This document shows positions 17,942-27,649 of a DNA stretch of 62,684 nucleotides, in pieces. The position numbers were made by a program, and so were the translations under genes. The stretch spans positions 1 through 62,684 of the forward strand of contig SCRO01000044.1 in NCBI GenBank assembly GCA_004298505.1. The letters are read 5' to 3'. Position 1 is the first letter of the stretch, and the number at the start of each line of letters is the position of its first letter. The stretch comes from Rhodanobacter sp. (GTDB taxonomy: Bacteria; Pseudomonadota; Gammaproteobacteria; Xanthomonadales; Rhodanobacteraceae). A model generated the notes under the pieces. It did not search any database. It was not told where the DNA came from and worked only from the letters and a program-made list of their open reading frames with translations.

Positions 17942-18241
17942 ATGATCGTTCACCACGACAGCGAATACGATTGCCTCACCCTGCAACTGGGTGAGCGCTT
18001 CGACTTCAGCGTCCACCGCGACTTCCACGATGCCTGCCTCGGCGATGGCCAGGTGGCGCGCAGCTACCTCATCGATCTGGGCGAGGTCACTCGGATGGAC
18101 AGCTCCGCGCTGGGCATGTTGTTGCTGCTGCGCGAGCACGCCGGTGCCGAGCGCGCCGACATCCGCATCGTCAATGCGGGAAGCGAACTGCGCAGCACGC
18201 TGCGCGTAGCCGGTTTCGACAAGCTGTTCACCCTGCACTGA
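17942..18241 (+). CDS. STAS-domain anti-sigma-factor-antagonist-like protein
   Basis: 99 aa, a complete small STAS fold: YDCLTLQLGERFDFSVHRDF, SYLIDLGEVTRMDSSALGMLLLL, DIRIVNAGSELRSTLRVAGF, KLFTLH. The DSSA motif has the Ser that is phosphorylated in SpoIIAA-type antagonists. Last gene of the second chemosensory operon, 29 nt after the short MCP. With the STAS protein at the operon head it brackets the cluster; the cognate kinase/anti-sigma partner is not in the window. Confidence 0.85.
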   Translation: MIVHHDSEYDCLTLQLGERFDFSVHRDFHDACLGDGQVARSYLIDLGEVTRMDSSALGMLLLLREHAGAERADIRIVNAGSELRSTLRVAGFDKLFTLH

Positions 18242-18341
18242 GAGGCTGTGAAAAAATCGCCCGCCTACTGCGAACGCCGCCCGCCCGCCCGTGCCGGCGG
18301 CGCGCTGCGACTGCGCCATCGTGGTCGAGCCGCCATGCAGG

Positions 18342-18701
18342 TCACCAGGCGCGAACGGCCACCACGCTGGCGGTGTAGCTCGCCACGCCCAGCTGGTAGT
18401 GGAACAGGCGACCAAGGTCGAAGCGCACGGTCTTCCCGGGCGTGATGTTGGAGGTGCCGGCAGGCCACGCCTGCCTGGATTGCAGGACCTTGCCGGAATC
18501 ATCCTTGAGCTCGATGCGGATCTGCGCCGCCGCCGCGGTGGTGCAGTTGTTCATCAGTTGGCCGCGCAGGCTGAGTCTGCCGGCCAGTCCGCTTGCCGCC
18601 GCAGGGGTAAATTCCGTAATCGCGAAATCCTTGACGGAGCACTCGGCGTGGACAGCCAGCGGTGCCAGCAGCAGTACGGAGGACAGGAGCAAGCGTTTCA
18701 T
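18342..18701 (-). CDS. Secreted protein of unknown function
   Basis: 119 aa. A clear signal peptide (MKRLLLSSVLLLAPLAVHA, likely cleaved after AHA or HAE). The mature part has two Cys and a beta-rich pattern (LSLRGQLMNNCTTAAAAQIRI, TPGKTVRFDLGR) that recalls small Ig-like FxLYD modules, but I do not recognise the family. Periplasmic or exported is the only safe call. It is convergent with the STAS gene and the ~100 nt between them show no strong terminator. Confidence 0.65.
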   Translation of the reverse strand: MKRLLLSSVLLLAPLAVHAECSVKDFAITEFTPAAASGLAGRLSLRGQLMNNCTTAAAAQIRIELKDDSGKVLQSRQAWPAGTSNITPGKTVRFDLGRLFHYQLGVASYTASVVAVRAW

Positions 18702-18782
18702 GGGTCGAAGAGTTCCCGGGTCGTTTTGATGTGGGTATGACCCTGATCGACCGATCGGGTGAAATCTTTAGGACGCTGTCGC

Positions 18783-19802
18783 CTACAGCCAGCGGGCCCG
18801 CTTGAGTGCCACGAAGATGCCGCCCACGACACCGCCCATGATCACGATGATTGCGGGGTAGGCCCACGGGCGGCTGAGCTCGGGCATGTGCTGGAAATTC
18901 ATGCCATACCAGCTGGTGAGCAGGGTGGGGGCGGCTAGCATCGCGGCCCAGCCGGCGAGCTTCTTCATCACTTCGTTCTGGCCGAAGGTGACCAGCGACA
19001 GGTTGACGTTGATCGCGGCGGTAAGCATTTCCCGCATCGCGGTGATCGACTCGTTGACCCGGAATACGTGGTCGTAGACATCGCGAAAATACGGTCGCAG
19101 GTCGTCGGGGATCAGGTTTGGATGCAGTCGCACCAGTTGGCTGGTGATGTCCTGCAGCGGCGCGACGGCGAGGCGCAGCGTCATCAGGTCGCGCTGCATG
19201 TCGTACAGCCGATGCACGGTGCTGCGCTTGAACGTTTCCGCAAAGATGTCCTGCTCGAGCTGCTCGAGTTCTTCGCGAAAGTCGCGCACGATCGGCAGCA
19301 GGTTGTCGACGATGAAGTCGAGTACGCCGTACAGGCCGTAACTGGGTCCGTGCGCCAGCAACTCCGGGGCATTCTCGCAGGCTCGCCGCGCCGGCGCGTA
19401 CGACAACGATGCACCATGGCGCACGGTGACGAGATAGCGTTGACCGATGAAGATCTGCGTTTCGCCGAACTCCAGCTCGGCGTTCACCAGTTGCGCGGTC
19501 TGCACGACCATGAACAGCGAGTCGCCGTAGGTTTCGATCTTGGTGCGCTGGTGTGCGGTGTGGGCATCCTCGATGGCGAGGTCGTGCAGGCCGAACTCTT
19601 CCTGCAGTTTTTCCAGCAGCGGCTCGTCCGGTTCGTGCAGGCCGACCCAGACAAAGGTGTCCTGTTTCGCCATCGCATCGCTGATCGCGTCCAGGCTGAT
19701 CTCGCCGATGCGATTGCCGTCACGCCGATAGGCGATGCAATTGACCACCATTGGCGGCTTGGCGATCGTCGGTGCGGTCGACGTCAGCGGGGGCAGGCTC
19801 AT
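18783..19802 (-). CDS. corA: CorA-family Mg2+/Co2+ transporter
   Basis: 339 aa. Long cytoplasmic helical domain (LEKLQEEFGLHDLAIEDAHTAHQRTKIE, YGLYGVLDFIVDNLLPIV), then two C-terminal membrane helices. The first ends in YGMNFQHMPEL, the GMN selectivity signature of CorA channels; the second is followed by a basic tail (ALKRARWL). Inner-membrane pentameric cation uptake is the family role. It lies in the same direction as the corC-type gene further along, but 80 nt separate it from the intervening gene, so co-transcription is possible, not shown. Confidence 0.92.
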   Translation of the reverse strand: MSLPPLTSTAPTIAKPPMVVNCIAYRRDGNRIGEISLDAISDAMAKQDTFVWVGLHEPDEPLLEKLQEEFGLHDLAIEDAHTAHQRTKIETYGDSLFMVVQTAQLVNAELEFGETQIFIGQRYLVTVRHGASLSYAPARRACENAPELLAHGPSYGLYGVLDFIVDNLLPIVRDFREELEQLEQDIFAETFKRSTVHRLYDMQRDLMTLRLAVAPLQDITSQLVRLHPNLIPDDLRPYFRDVYDHVFRVNESITAMREMLTAAINVNLSLVTFGQNEVMKKLAGWAAMLAAPTLLTSWYGMNFQHMPELSRPWAYPAIIVIMGGVVGGIFVALKRARWL

Positions 19803-19881
19803 GTGCGCATGATGCCTTGCCGCGTGTGGCGGGGCAACGCGCAGCCGCGCGTCAAACCGGTTCGCTCGGCACGGCCCGAAA

Positions 19882-21093
19882 TTAACGATTGCGCCGCAGG
19901 CTCCAGGCCAGCGCCAGCCAGCAGGGCAGGGCGAACAGCAGCCATGGCTGGTTCTGCTGCACCGTGCCGGGCAGCAGGTGCAGTGCCACCGCGGCGATCA
20001 CCGCGAGCAACTGCACGACGATGACGCCGTCGCTGAAGCGCGACGCGGGCAACCCGCGGCGCGCCCGCCACAGCGTTGGCAACAACAGGAAGCTAAGCGG
20101 ATTGAACAGCAACAGGTTGGCATTGGCCCAGGCGGCGTGGTGGCTGGTCAGCGTCCACAACCCCAGCAGCAACAGGCCAACCAGCCCGGCGGCGACCAGG
20201 TACGAGGCGCCGAGCAGCAGGTAGCCGGTCGGCCAACGGCGTCGGCACAGGACGATCAAGGCGCCCAGCGCCAGACCTGCCACGCCCAGCGGCAGGCGCA
20301 GATCGGGCGGCGATGCCGGTGGCGCCACCAGCCGGTTGGGCGAAACTGCCTGCTCGCTCCCGACCAGCGCCCGCGTGCCGTGGCCGGCTGCAGGAACCCG
20401 CGCCTGGCGCAGTTGCGCCTCCAGCACGGACGGCAGGAAGCTCTCCTGCCAGGCATTCAGCGGCTGATCGGCATACGGGCCCAGGCCCAGGTCCAGTACC
20501 AGCATCAGCCAGGGCTGTGCACGCATCAGGCGATCGGTTTGCTGACGATATGTCATGCCGCCCGGACGTGCGGCGAACTGTGCTTTCAGCGCGCCGCCCA
20601 ACACCTTGTCCAGCGCATCGCGCACGCGGGTCGTACAGTTGTCGGCGTAATAATCGTAGTCGTAGCCGGCATTTTGCGGGCGCAGGTTCCATAGCAGGTT
20701 GTCGCGCAACTCGGCGGCCTGGTCCGCGCTCAACGCCAGTCGCTGGCGGGTTACCGAGCGGCCCACTCCTACGTAATACGCCACTTCCTGGTCTGTGGGC
20801 TCGGCATCCATCATGTAGTGCATGCGGCCGCGGGCGAAGTTCAGGAGGAAGTTCTTCTCGTTGAAATCGAACACGCCGTAGTTGAAATTGATCGCCTCGC
20901 CGGAGGCGCGGTCGCGCAGTTCGATCGCGTCATGGCCGAAGCGCTCCCAGTAGATTTCGCCAGGGCCGTAGGTGATCAGCGAGACCTCGAGGTCCGCACC
21001 GGGCGCGTCCGCGATGCCGGCGCGGACGGTCGCGGGCGCAACTGACGCCAGCGCCAGCAGAACCAGGGCGAGCACGCGCTGGACGCGATTCAT
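19882..21093 (-). CDS. DUF4105 / Lnb N-terminal-domain membrane protein
   Basis: 403 aa. Signal peptide or first helix (about residues 5-24), then a domain with GPGEIYWERFGHDAIELRD and YYADNCTTRVRDALD; the His and Cys in these match the Cys-His pair of DUF4105, the NlpC/P60-like domain found in Lnb lipoprotein N-acyltransferases. At least four C-terminal membrane helices follow (about residues 275-400). Its ATG overlaps the corC stop by 4 nt, so the two are coupled. In many gammaproteobacteria the gene after corC is lnt, so an acyl-transfer role is a tempting inference. Confidence 0.78.
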   Translation of the reverse strand: MNRVQRVLALVLLALASVAPATVRAGIADAPGADLEVSLITYGPGEIYWERFGHDAIELRDRASGEAINFNYGVFDFNEKNFLLNFARGRMHYMMDAEPTDQEVAYYVGVGRSVTRQRLALSADQAAELRDNLLWNLRPQNAGYDYDYYADNCTTRVRDALDKVLGGALKAQFAARPGGMTYRQQTDRLMRAQPWLMLVLDLGLGPYADQPLNAWQESFLPSVLEAQLRQARVPAAGHGTRALVGSEQAVSPNRLVAPPASPPDLRLPLGVAGLALGALIVLCRRRWPTGYLLLGASYLVAAGLVGLLLLGLWTLTSHHAAWANANLLLFNPLSFLLLPTLWRARRGLPASRFSDGVIVVQLLAVIAAVALHLLPGTVQQNQPWLLFALPCWLALAWSLRRNR

Positions 21094-21947
21094 CCGGCCG
21101 GCGCGTCGGAACGGCGCGTCACGCGGAACTGCTGCACGCGGCGATCATCCGCCGCGGTGACGTGGAACAGGTACTCGCCGATGGCCACCTGTTCGCCCAC
21201 CTCGGGCAGATGGCCAAACTCGGAAGTGACCACGCCGCCGACGGTGTCGTATTCCTCGTCGGAGAAGGCCGCACCGGTGTGCTCGTTGAAATCCTCGATC
21301 GGGGTCAGCGCACTGACCAGCCAGTCGCCACCGGGCTGCTGGTGCATCAATTCGGGTTCGACTTCGTCATCGTGCTCGTCGTCGATCTCGCCGACGATTT
21401 CCTCGAGCACGTCCTCGATGGTGACCAGGCCGGCGACGCCGCCGTATTCGTTGACCACCAGCGCCATGTGGTTGCGCGTGAGCCGGAATTCCTCCAGCAG
21501 CACATTCAGTCGCATCGATTCGGGAATCAACACCGCCGGGCGCAGGATCGCGCGGATATCGAAGTGCTCGGCGGCACCGAAGTACTTGAGCAGATCCTTG
21601 GCTAGCAAGATGCCGAGGATCTCATCCTTGTCCTCGCCATGCACGGGGAAACGCGAGTGGCCGGATTCGACCATGGCGGCCAGCAGATCGGGCAGCGACG
21701 ACTCGACGGCGAGCATCACGATCTGCGCGCGCGGCACCATCACATCGTCCACGCTCAGCTCGGTGACCTTGATGGCCCCCTCGACCATGGTGAGGGTATC
21801 CACGGACATCAGTCCGTTGGTCTGGGCGCAACGTAACTCCTCAAGCAACTCGTTGCGATTGCGCGGCTCGCCGGAAAACAGGTGGCCCAGTCGATCCCAC
21901 CAGGTACGGTGAGCCGGGCCGCTGGTACTGCCAGGGTCGTCGTTCAT
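21090..21947 (-). CDS. corC: CorC-type CBS-domain protein
   Basis: 285 aa from ATG 21947 (a GTG one codon earlier also exists). An N-terminal helical segment, paired CBS domains (VDDVMVPRAQIVMLAV, HSRFPVHGEDKDEILGILLA, MALVVNEYGGVAGLVTIEDV, EEIVGEIDDEHDD) and a CorC_HlyC transporter-associated domain at the C-terminus. There is no DUF21 membrane domain, so this is the soluble CorC form linked to Mg/Co efflux and membrane homeostasis. The usual ybeY/ybeZ neighbours are not upstream; gap is. Confidence 0.9.
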   Translation of the reverse strand: MNDDPGSTSGPAHRTWWDRLGHLFSGEPRNRNELLEELRCAQTNGLMSVDTLTMVEGAIKVTELSVDDVMVPRAQIVMLAVESSLPDLLAAMVESGHSRFPVHGEDKDEILGILLAKDLLKYFGAAEHFDIRAILRPAVLIPESMRLNVLLEEFRLTRNHMALVVNEYGGVAGLVTIEDVLEEIVGEIDDEHDDEVEPELMHQQPGGDWLVSALTPIEDFNEHTGAAFSDEEYDTVGGVVTSEFGHLPEVGEQVAIGEYLFHVTAADDRRVQQFRVTRRSDAPAG

Positions 21948-22043
21948 CACTCTTTGCGATACAGCCCGGATGCGGGCGGAAGCCAGATTCTAACGGAAAA
22001 TTCGTGACGGTTCAGGCCGCCCGGCCACCGCAAACCCCGTAGA

Positions 22044-22066
22044 AGCCCGCTCGCGGGCGATGCTCC
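22044..22066 (+). repeat. REP-like palindrome, copy 1
   Basis: A 23-nt unit with core GCCCGCTCGCGGGC, followed by GATGCTCC. It is identical to the copy at 25714-25736. It lies 34 nt beyond the gap stop. Repeated extragenic palindromes of this type are spread in Xanthomonadales and Pseudomonas genomes. Confidence 0.8.
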
Positions 22067-22099
22067 ATGCCTTCACCCCGAGCAGGATGAAACAAACGC

Positions 22100-23140
<1,041 letters not shown>

Positions 23141-23332
23141 TCAGGCGGCGGATGGAACGCTTATTTTAACGCCAATCCCGCGTGCCTGTCTGACCCGCTC
23201 TCCGGCAGGGGGGGCGGCGTGCAGCGGGGCCAGCATGGCGCATGCGTGGGCTGGCGTCGGCGTGACAGGTGGCGGCAAAAAGTCGCAGCGGTCTGTGGCA
23301 GACTGCGTTGGCCTTCACGCCGGATCTTGCCG

Positions 23333-24169
23333 ATGCGCTTCACCCGCCGCGCCGCCACCGCCTTGTCGGCCTGTCTGAGCATTGCCCCGGCCCATGCGTG
23401 GGGGCCACTCGGTCACCGCGTGGTCGCGGAACTGGCGCAGCAACGTCTGAGCCCGGCGGCCGAAGCCGAAGTAGAGCGCCTGCTGGCGCCAGAGCACACC
23501 AAGTCGCTGGCCGATATCGCCAACTGGCCCGACCAGCTGCAGGACGATCCGGCCATGGCGACCCTGTGGAAGCACACCCGCAGCCAGCACTACATCAACT
23601 TCCATGGCGGCAGTGCCTGCGCTTACGTGCCGCCGCGCGATTGTCGCAACGGCCGCTGCGTGGTGGCGGCGCTAGAGCATGACGTCGACGTGCTGGGCGA
23701 TCAAGGCAAGCCCGCGAGTGCGCGCCGCCAGGCGTTGAAGTTTGTGGTGCATTTCGTCGGCGATATCCACCAGCCTCTGCACGCCGGCTATCGCGCTGAC
23801 AAGGGCGGCAATACCTATCAGGTGCAGTTCGAAGGCAATGGCACCAACTTGCACAAGGTCTGGGATTCGCGCTTGTTGTACACGCGCCACCTGGATTGGC
23901 CGGCCTACGCGCAGCGGCTCGACTCAGCGGCTCCGGTGAAATTGCTGCCTATCGCACCGCTGGACAATCCCTACGCGCAATGGGCCGAGGAATCGTGCCG
24001 GATCACCGCCGAGCCGGGCTTCTATCCGCCGAACCACCGGATCACCCCGGCCTATGTCGACACTTGGCTGCCAGTGGCCGACAGGCGCCTGCGCGAGGCT
24101 GGTCGCCGCCTCGCGCAGGTACTCAACCTCGCCTTGGACCCGGCAACGGCTATGGCCACGAAACACTGA
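23333..24169 (+). CDS. S1/P1-type secreted nuclease
   Basis: 278 aa from ATG 23333. A signal peptide (RRAATALSACLSIAPAHA) is followed at once by WGPLGHRVVAELA: in S1/P1 nucleases the N-terminal Trp of the mature chain is itself a zinc ligand, so this start and cleavage site fit well. Further ligand segments: IANWPDQ, HYINF, FVVHFVGDIHQPLHAG, and GGNTYQV...NLHKVWDS. It acts on single-stranded DNA and RNA in the periplasm or outside. It lies between divergent gap and pyk, where many relatives carry glycolytic genes. Confidence 0.9.
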   Translation: MRFTRRAATALSACLSIAPAHAWGPLGHRVVAELAQQRLSPAAEAEVERLLAPEHTKSLADIANWPDQLQDDPAMATLWKHTRSQHYINFHGGSACAYVPPRDCRNGRCVVAALEHDVDVLGDQGKPASARRQALKFVVHFVGDIHQPLHAGYRADKGGNTYQVQFEGNGTNLHKVWDSRLLYTRHLDWPAYAQRLDSAAPVKLLPIAPLDNPYAQWAEESCRITAEPGFYPPNHRITPAYVDTWLPVADRRLREAGRRLAQVLNLALDPATAMATKH

Positions 24170-24229
24170 ACACCGGACACCGAACCGCGGGCGGCAAATC
24201 GGTGCCTGTGATTCTGCTAGGCTCGGTAA

Positions 24230-25699
24230 ATGGCCTCTTCAACCTTTCGCCGCACCAAGATCGTCGCCACCCTGGGTCCGGCCACCGATGCACCCGGCAT
24301 GCTCGAAAAGCTGATCGCCGAGGGCGTCGACGTGGTACGCCTGAACCTCTCCCACGGCGAGCCGGATGACCATCGTGCGCGCGCCCGTGCGGTGCGCGCG
24401 GCGGCGGGCGCCGCTGGCCGCGAAGTCGGCGTGCTGGCCGATTTGCAGGGTCCCAAAATTCGCATTGAAACCTTTGCCAACGGGCCGGTTGAACTGGTTG
24501 AAGGCGCCGCGTTCGTGCTCGACTGCCGCGCCGACGTGCCCCCGGGCGACGCCACCCGTGTCGGGGTGAGCTATTACGGGCTGCCCGGTGATGTGCACCC
24601 GGGCGACGTGCTGCTGCTGGACGACGGACTCATTGCGCTGACCGTGCGCGAGGTGGCCGGCAGTGAAGTGCGTTGCCAGGTGCTGGTCGGCGGCAAGCTG
24701 TCCAATCGCAAGGGCCTCAACCGGCATGGCGGCGGGCTCTCGGTCACGGCATTGTCCGACAAGGACAAGGCCGACATCAAGCTTGCCGCCGAGATCGGCG
24801 CCGACTTCCTGGCCGTCTCCTTCGTACGTTCGGCCGACGACATGCACCAGGCTCGCCGCCTGCTGAACGAAGCCGGCGGTCGCGCCGCGCTGGTGGCCAA
24901 GATCGAACGCGCCGACGCGATCCCGCTGTTGTCCGAGATCATCGACGCTTCAGACGTGGTGATGGTGGCGCGCGGCGACCTGGGCGTGGAGATCGGCGAC
25001 GCCGAACTGCCCGGCCTGCAGAAGAAGATCATCCGCGAAACCGTGCAGCGCAATCGCGCGGTGATCACCGCCACCCAGATGCTGCAATCGATGGTGCGCT
25101 CGCCGATCCCGACCCGCGCCGAGGTGCTCGATGTCGCCAACGCCGTGATCGACGGCACCGACGCGGTGATGCTGTCGGAGGAAACCGCCGCCGGCGCACA
25201 TCCGGACAAGGCGGTGGCCGCGATGCGCCGGATCTGCCTCGGTGCCGAACGCCAGTTCGAGCCCAAGGACGATCTTTCCGCCGGGAGCCACCGGCTCGAC
25301 CGCAGTGACCAGGCGATCGCGCTGGCGGCGATGATGCTGGCCGGTGAACTCGGCGTACGTGCGATCGTGGCACTGACCGAATCCGGCGCTACCGCGCAAT
25401 GGCTGTCGCGCTACCGCACCGCGGTGCCGATCTACGCGCTGTCGCCGCTGGCCGATGCACGCCGTCGCATGCTGCTGCTGCGCGACGTGTTGCCGGTCGC
25501 GTTCAACCAGCAGGCGCATAGTTCGGCTGCCTACGCGCGCGCCGCGGTGCAGCAGCTGTTTACCCAGGGACTTCTGGTGGAAGGCGACCGGGTGGTGCTG
25601 ACCCACGGCGATCACGTGGGCAAAGGCGGCGGTACCAATACCCTGAAACTGCTCTCGGTCGGTGCCGACGGCATGGTGGAAAGTCTGCGCGACCTGTAA
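24230..25699 (+). CDS. pyk: Pyruvate kinase
   Basis: 489 aa. N-terminal KIVATLGPATD, substrate and metal segments LNLSHGEPDDH, LADLQGPKIRIETF, the active-site lysine region AALVAKIERADAIPLL, VVMVARGDLGVEIG, ITATQMLQSM, and a C-terminal regulatory domain (GVRAIVALTESGATAQWLSRYR). It makes pyruvate and ATP from phosphoenolpyruvate. The next glycolytic gene, fba, is in the same direction behind a small TonB-like gene and has its own -10 element. Confidence 0.96.
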   Translation: MASSTFRRTKIVATLGPATDAPGMLEKLIAEGVDVVRLNLSHGEPDDHRARARAVRAAAGAAGREVGVLADLQGPKIRIETFANGPVELVEGAAFVLDCRADVPPGDATRVGVSYYGLPGDVHPGDVLLLDDGLIALTVREVAGSEVRCQVLVGGKLSNRKGLNRHGGGLSVTALSDKDKADIKLAAEIGADFLAVSFVRSADDMHQARRLLNEAGGRAALVAKIERADAIPLLSEIIDASDVVMVARGDLGVEIGDAELPGLQKKIIRETVQRNRAVITATQMLQSMVRSPIPTRAEVLDVANAVIDGTDAVMLSEETAAGAHPDKAVAAMRRICLGAERQFEPKDDLSAGSHRLDRSDQAIALAAMMLAGELGVRAIVALTESGATAQWLSRYRTAVPIYALSPLADARRRMLLLRDVLPVAFNQQAHSSAAYARAAVQQLFTQGLLVEGDRVVLTHGDHVGKGGGTNTLKLLSVGADGMVESLRDL

Positions 25700-25713
25700 G
25701 CCAACGTACAAGG

Positions 25714-25736
25714 AGCCCGCTCGCGGGCGATGCTCC
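25714..25736 (+). repeat. REP-like palindrome, copy 2
   Basis: Exact 23-nt copy of the unit at 22044-22066 (core GCCCGCTCGCGGGC). It starts 15 nt after the pyk stop and might act on the 3' end of that transcript. Confidence 0.8.
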
Positions 25737-25877
25737 TGCTGCATGCTCGATCTTCACTGCCGCCCTGCCGCCCGCCCTTGGCTTGTGAAACCCCCGCTGT
25801 CCGCCGCCGCGGTCATGACGGCCGCTGGACGAACAGCCCGCTACACTTGCAGCATCGTTCGCCGACCGGAGATCGCC

Positions 25878-26318
25878 ATGAAAAGCTTGTTTCGTCCAGC
25901 GTGTCGGGCCCTGCCGCTCGTCCTTGCCCTGGGTTTCGCGGCGCCGGTGCTGGCCCAGGCGATCAAAGTCAACCAGGACAATTTGTATCGCTACTGGATC
26001 CTGCTCAACACCAAGGTGCAGATGGACGCGCCCAACAGCGGCCTGAACCTCACCAAGCCCGGCTGCGTGGCGGTGACCTACACGGTCGGCTCCGATGGCG
26101 TGCCGCTGGACGTGCAGGTGGCCAAGGTCGAGCCCAAAAGCGATCTGGGTCCGATGGCTCGCAGCGCGGTGGCCAATTTCCGCTACGGCCCGTCGTTGAA
26201 CAACAGCATCCACCAGCCCGTCGCCACCTATTACATCGTGCCGTTCAATGCCCCCAGGGATGCGATCGCGCGCGCAAAGCTGATGCAGCCGTGCAAGCTG
26301 CCCGGCTACCCCTCCTGA
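25878..26318 (+). CDS. TonB C-terminal-domain-like periplasmic protein
   Basis: 146 aa from ATG 25878, with GGAGAT before it. Signal peptide MKSLFRPACR...APVLAQ, then a single domain with CVAVTYTVGSDGVPLDVQVA and ARSAVANFRYGPSL, the pattern of the TonB C-terminal fold. It lacks the N-terminal membrane anchor and Pro-rich spacer of a true TonB, so it cannot span the periplasm as an energy transducer. Two Cys (near the GCVA and QPCK segments) could form a disulfide. Function unknown. Confidence 0.72.
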   Translation: MKSLFRPACRALPLVLALGFAAPVLAQAIKVNQDNLYRYWILLNTKVQMDAPNSGLNLTKPGCVAVTYTVGSDGVPLDVQVAKVEPKSDLGPMARSAVANFRYGPSLNNSIHQPVATYYIVPFNAPRDAIARAKLMQPCKLPGYPS

Positions 26319-26378
26319 TCTGCCGGGCGAGGGTGGTGGCGTAACGCCGCCGCGTCGCGTCGCGCGCCCGATCTAGCC

Positions 26379-26384
26379 TATAAT
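26379..26384 (+). promoter_or_regulatory. Candidate -10 element for fba
   Basis: A perfect TATAAT lies 83 nt before the fba ATG in GC-rich sequence. No good -35 is seen 16-18 nt upstream (CGCGTC), so it is a candidate only. Confidence 0.5.
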
Positions 26385-26467
26385 CGCCGCCTTGAACCAT
26401 GCCGCTTCGACCCCGAGGCGGCGCCTACCATGTGTGGCCGGGCAGCGCCCCCGCCAGCGGAGTCATC

Positions 26468-27472
26468 ATGAGCATTGAAGATCTCGAAAGCGTCGCCCTA
26501 GCGATGGTCGCGCCCGGCAAGGGCATCATCGCGATCGACGAGTCGACCAACACCATCAAGAAGCGCCTGGAGGCCGTCGGCCTCGAGAGCACCGAGGAGA
26601 CCCGCCGTGCCTACCGCGAAATGCTGCTGACCACGCCGGGCCTGAACGAGCACATCTCCGGCGCGATCCTTTATGACGAGACGATTCGCCAGTCCACCCA
26701 GGATGGCGTGCCGTTCACCCAGGTCATGAAGAAGGCCGGCATCATCCCCGGCATCAAGGTCGACAAGGGCCCGCAGCCGCTGGCCGGCTTCCCCGGCGAC
26801 GTGGTCACCGAAGGCCTCGACGGCCTGCGCCCGCGACTGCAGGAGTACGCCAGGCTCGGTGCCCAGTTCGCCAAGTGGCGCGCGGTGATCAACATCACCG
26901 AAGAGAACCCCAGCTCGACCGCGATCGAAGCGAACTGCCACGTGCTGGCCCGTTACGCCGCGCTGTGCCAGGAAGCCGGTCTGGTGCCGATGGTCGAGCC
27001 CGAAGTGATCATGGACGGCGACCACAGCATCGAAGTCAGTTACGAAGTGCACGAGGCCGTGCTGCGCAGCCTGTTCAATGCGCTGTACGAGCAGAACGTG
27101 ATGCTCGAAGGCACCATCCTGAAGATCAGCATGGTCATCCCGGGCAAGGATTCCGATGAGCAGGCCGACGTCGAGGAAGTGGCCGAGGCCACCGTGCGCG
27201 TACTGAAGTCGACCGTGCCGGCGGCGCTGCCGGGCATCGTGTTCCTCTCCGGCGGCCAGACCGATCAGCAGTCCACCGCGCACCTCAATGCGATAAACCA
27301 GATCGGGCCGCATCCGTGGCCGCTGTCGTTCTCCTACGGTCGCGCCATGCAGCAGGCCGCGTTGCAGCTGTGGGCGAAGGACATGAAGGCGAACTATGCC
27401 GACGCGCAGAAGATCGTGCACGCCCGCGCCAAAGACAACGGCCTGGCGGCCCTGGGGCAGTGGAACGGCTAA
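26468..27472 (+). CDS. fba: Fructose-bisphosphate aldolase, class I
   Basis: 334 aa from ATG 26468. The class I fold is shown by GKGIIAIDESTNTIKKRL, LYDETIRQST, WRAVINITEENPSS, VPMVEPEVIMDGDHSIE, and TILKISMVIPG with the Schiff-base Lys219, then GIVFLSGGQTDQQST and PHPWPLSFSYGRAMQ. Class I rather than the metal-dependent class II enzyme is worth noting, as gammaproteobacteria often use class II. It cleaves fructose-1,6-bisphosphate. A bidirectional terminator follows. Confidence 0.95.
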   Translation: MSIEDLESVALAMVAPGKGIIAIDESTNTIKKRLEAVGLESTEETRRAYREMLLTTPGLNEHISGAILYDETIRQSTQDGVPFTQVMKKAGIIPGIKVDKGPQPLAGFPGDVVTEGLDGLRPRLQEYARLGAQFAKWRAVINITEENPSSTAIEANCHVLARYAALCQEAGLVPMVEPEVIMDGDHSIEVSYEVHEAVLRSLFNALYEQNVMLEGTILKISMVIPGKDSDEQADVEEVAEATVRVLKSTVPAALPGIVFLSGGQTDQQSTAHLNAINQIGPHPWPLSFSYGRAMQQAALQLWAKDMKANYADAQKIVHARAKDNGLAALGQWNG

Positions 27473-27595
27473 GCCCGCCTCTCAAGAGCAGCGCCCGCAA
27501 GCTCTACGCCACCGCAAAAAACCCTTGACTTGGAACAGAGTGTCTACGGCAACGCGGCGCGGCGAGAGGCTTCAACATCATCCGGACCAGGCAAG

Positions 27596-27622
27596 AAAGA
27601 GGGCGCCATCGGCGCCCTCTTT
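27596..27622 (+). terminator. Bidirectional terminator between fba and the outer-membrane protein gene
   Basis: A 12-bp perfect stem, AAAGAGGGCGCC / GGCGCCCTCTTT, with a 3-nt loop. A-run on one side and T-run on the other make it usable from both strands. It lies 124 nt after fba and 28 nt after the convergent gene. Confidence 0.9.
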
Positions 27623-27649
27623 GCGTATTGCCGGATATTCAACCGGAAA

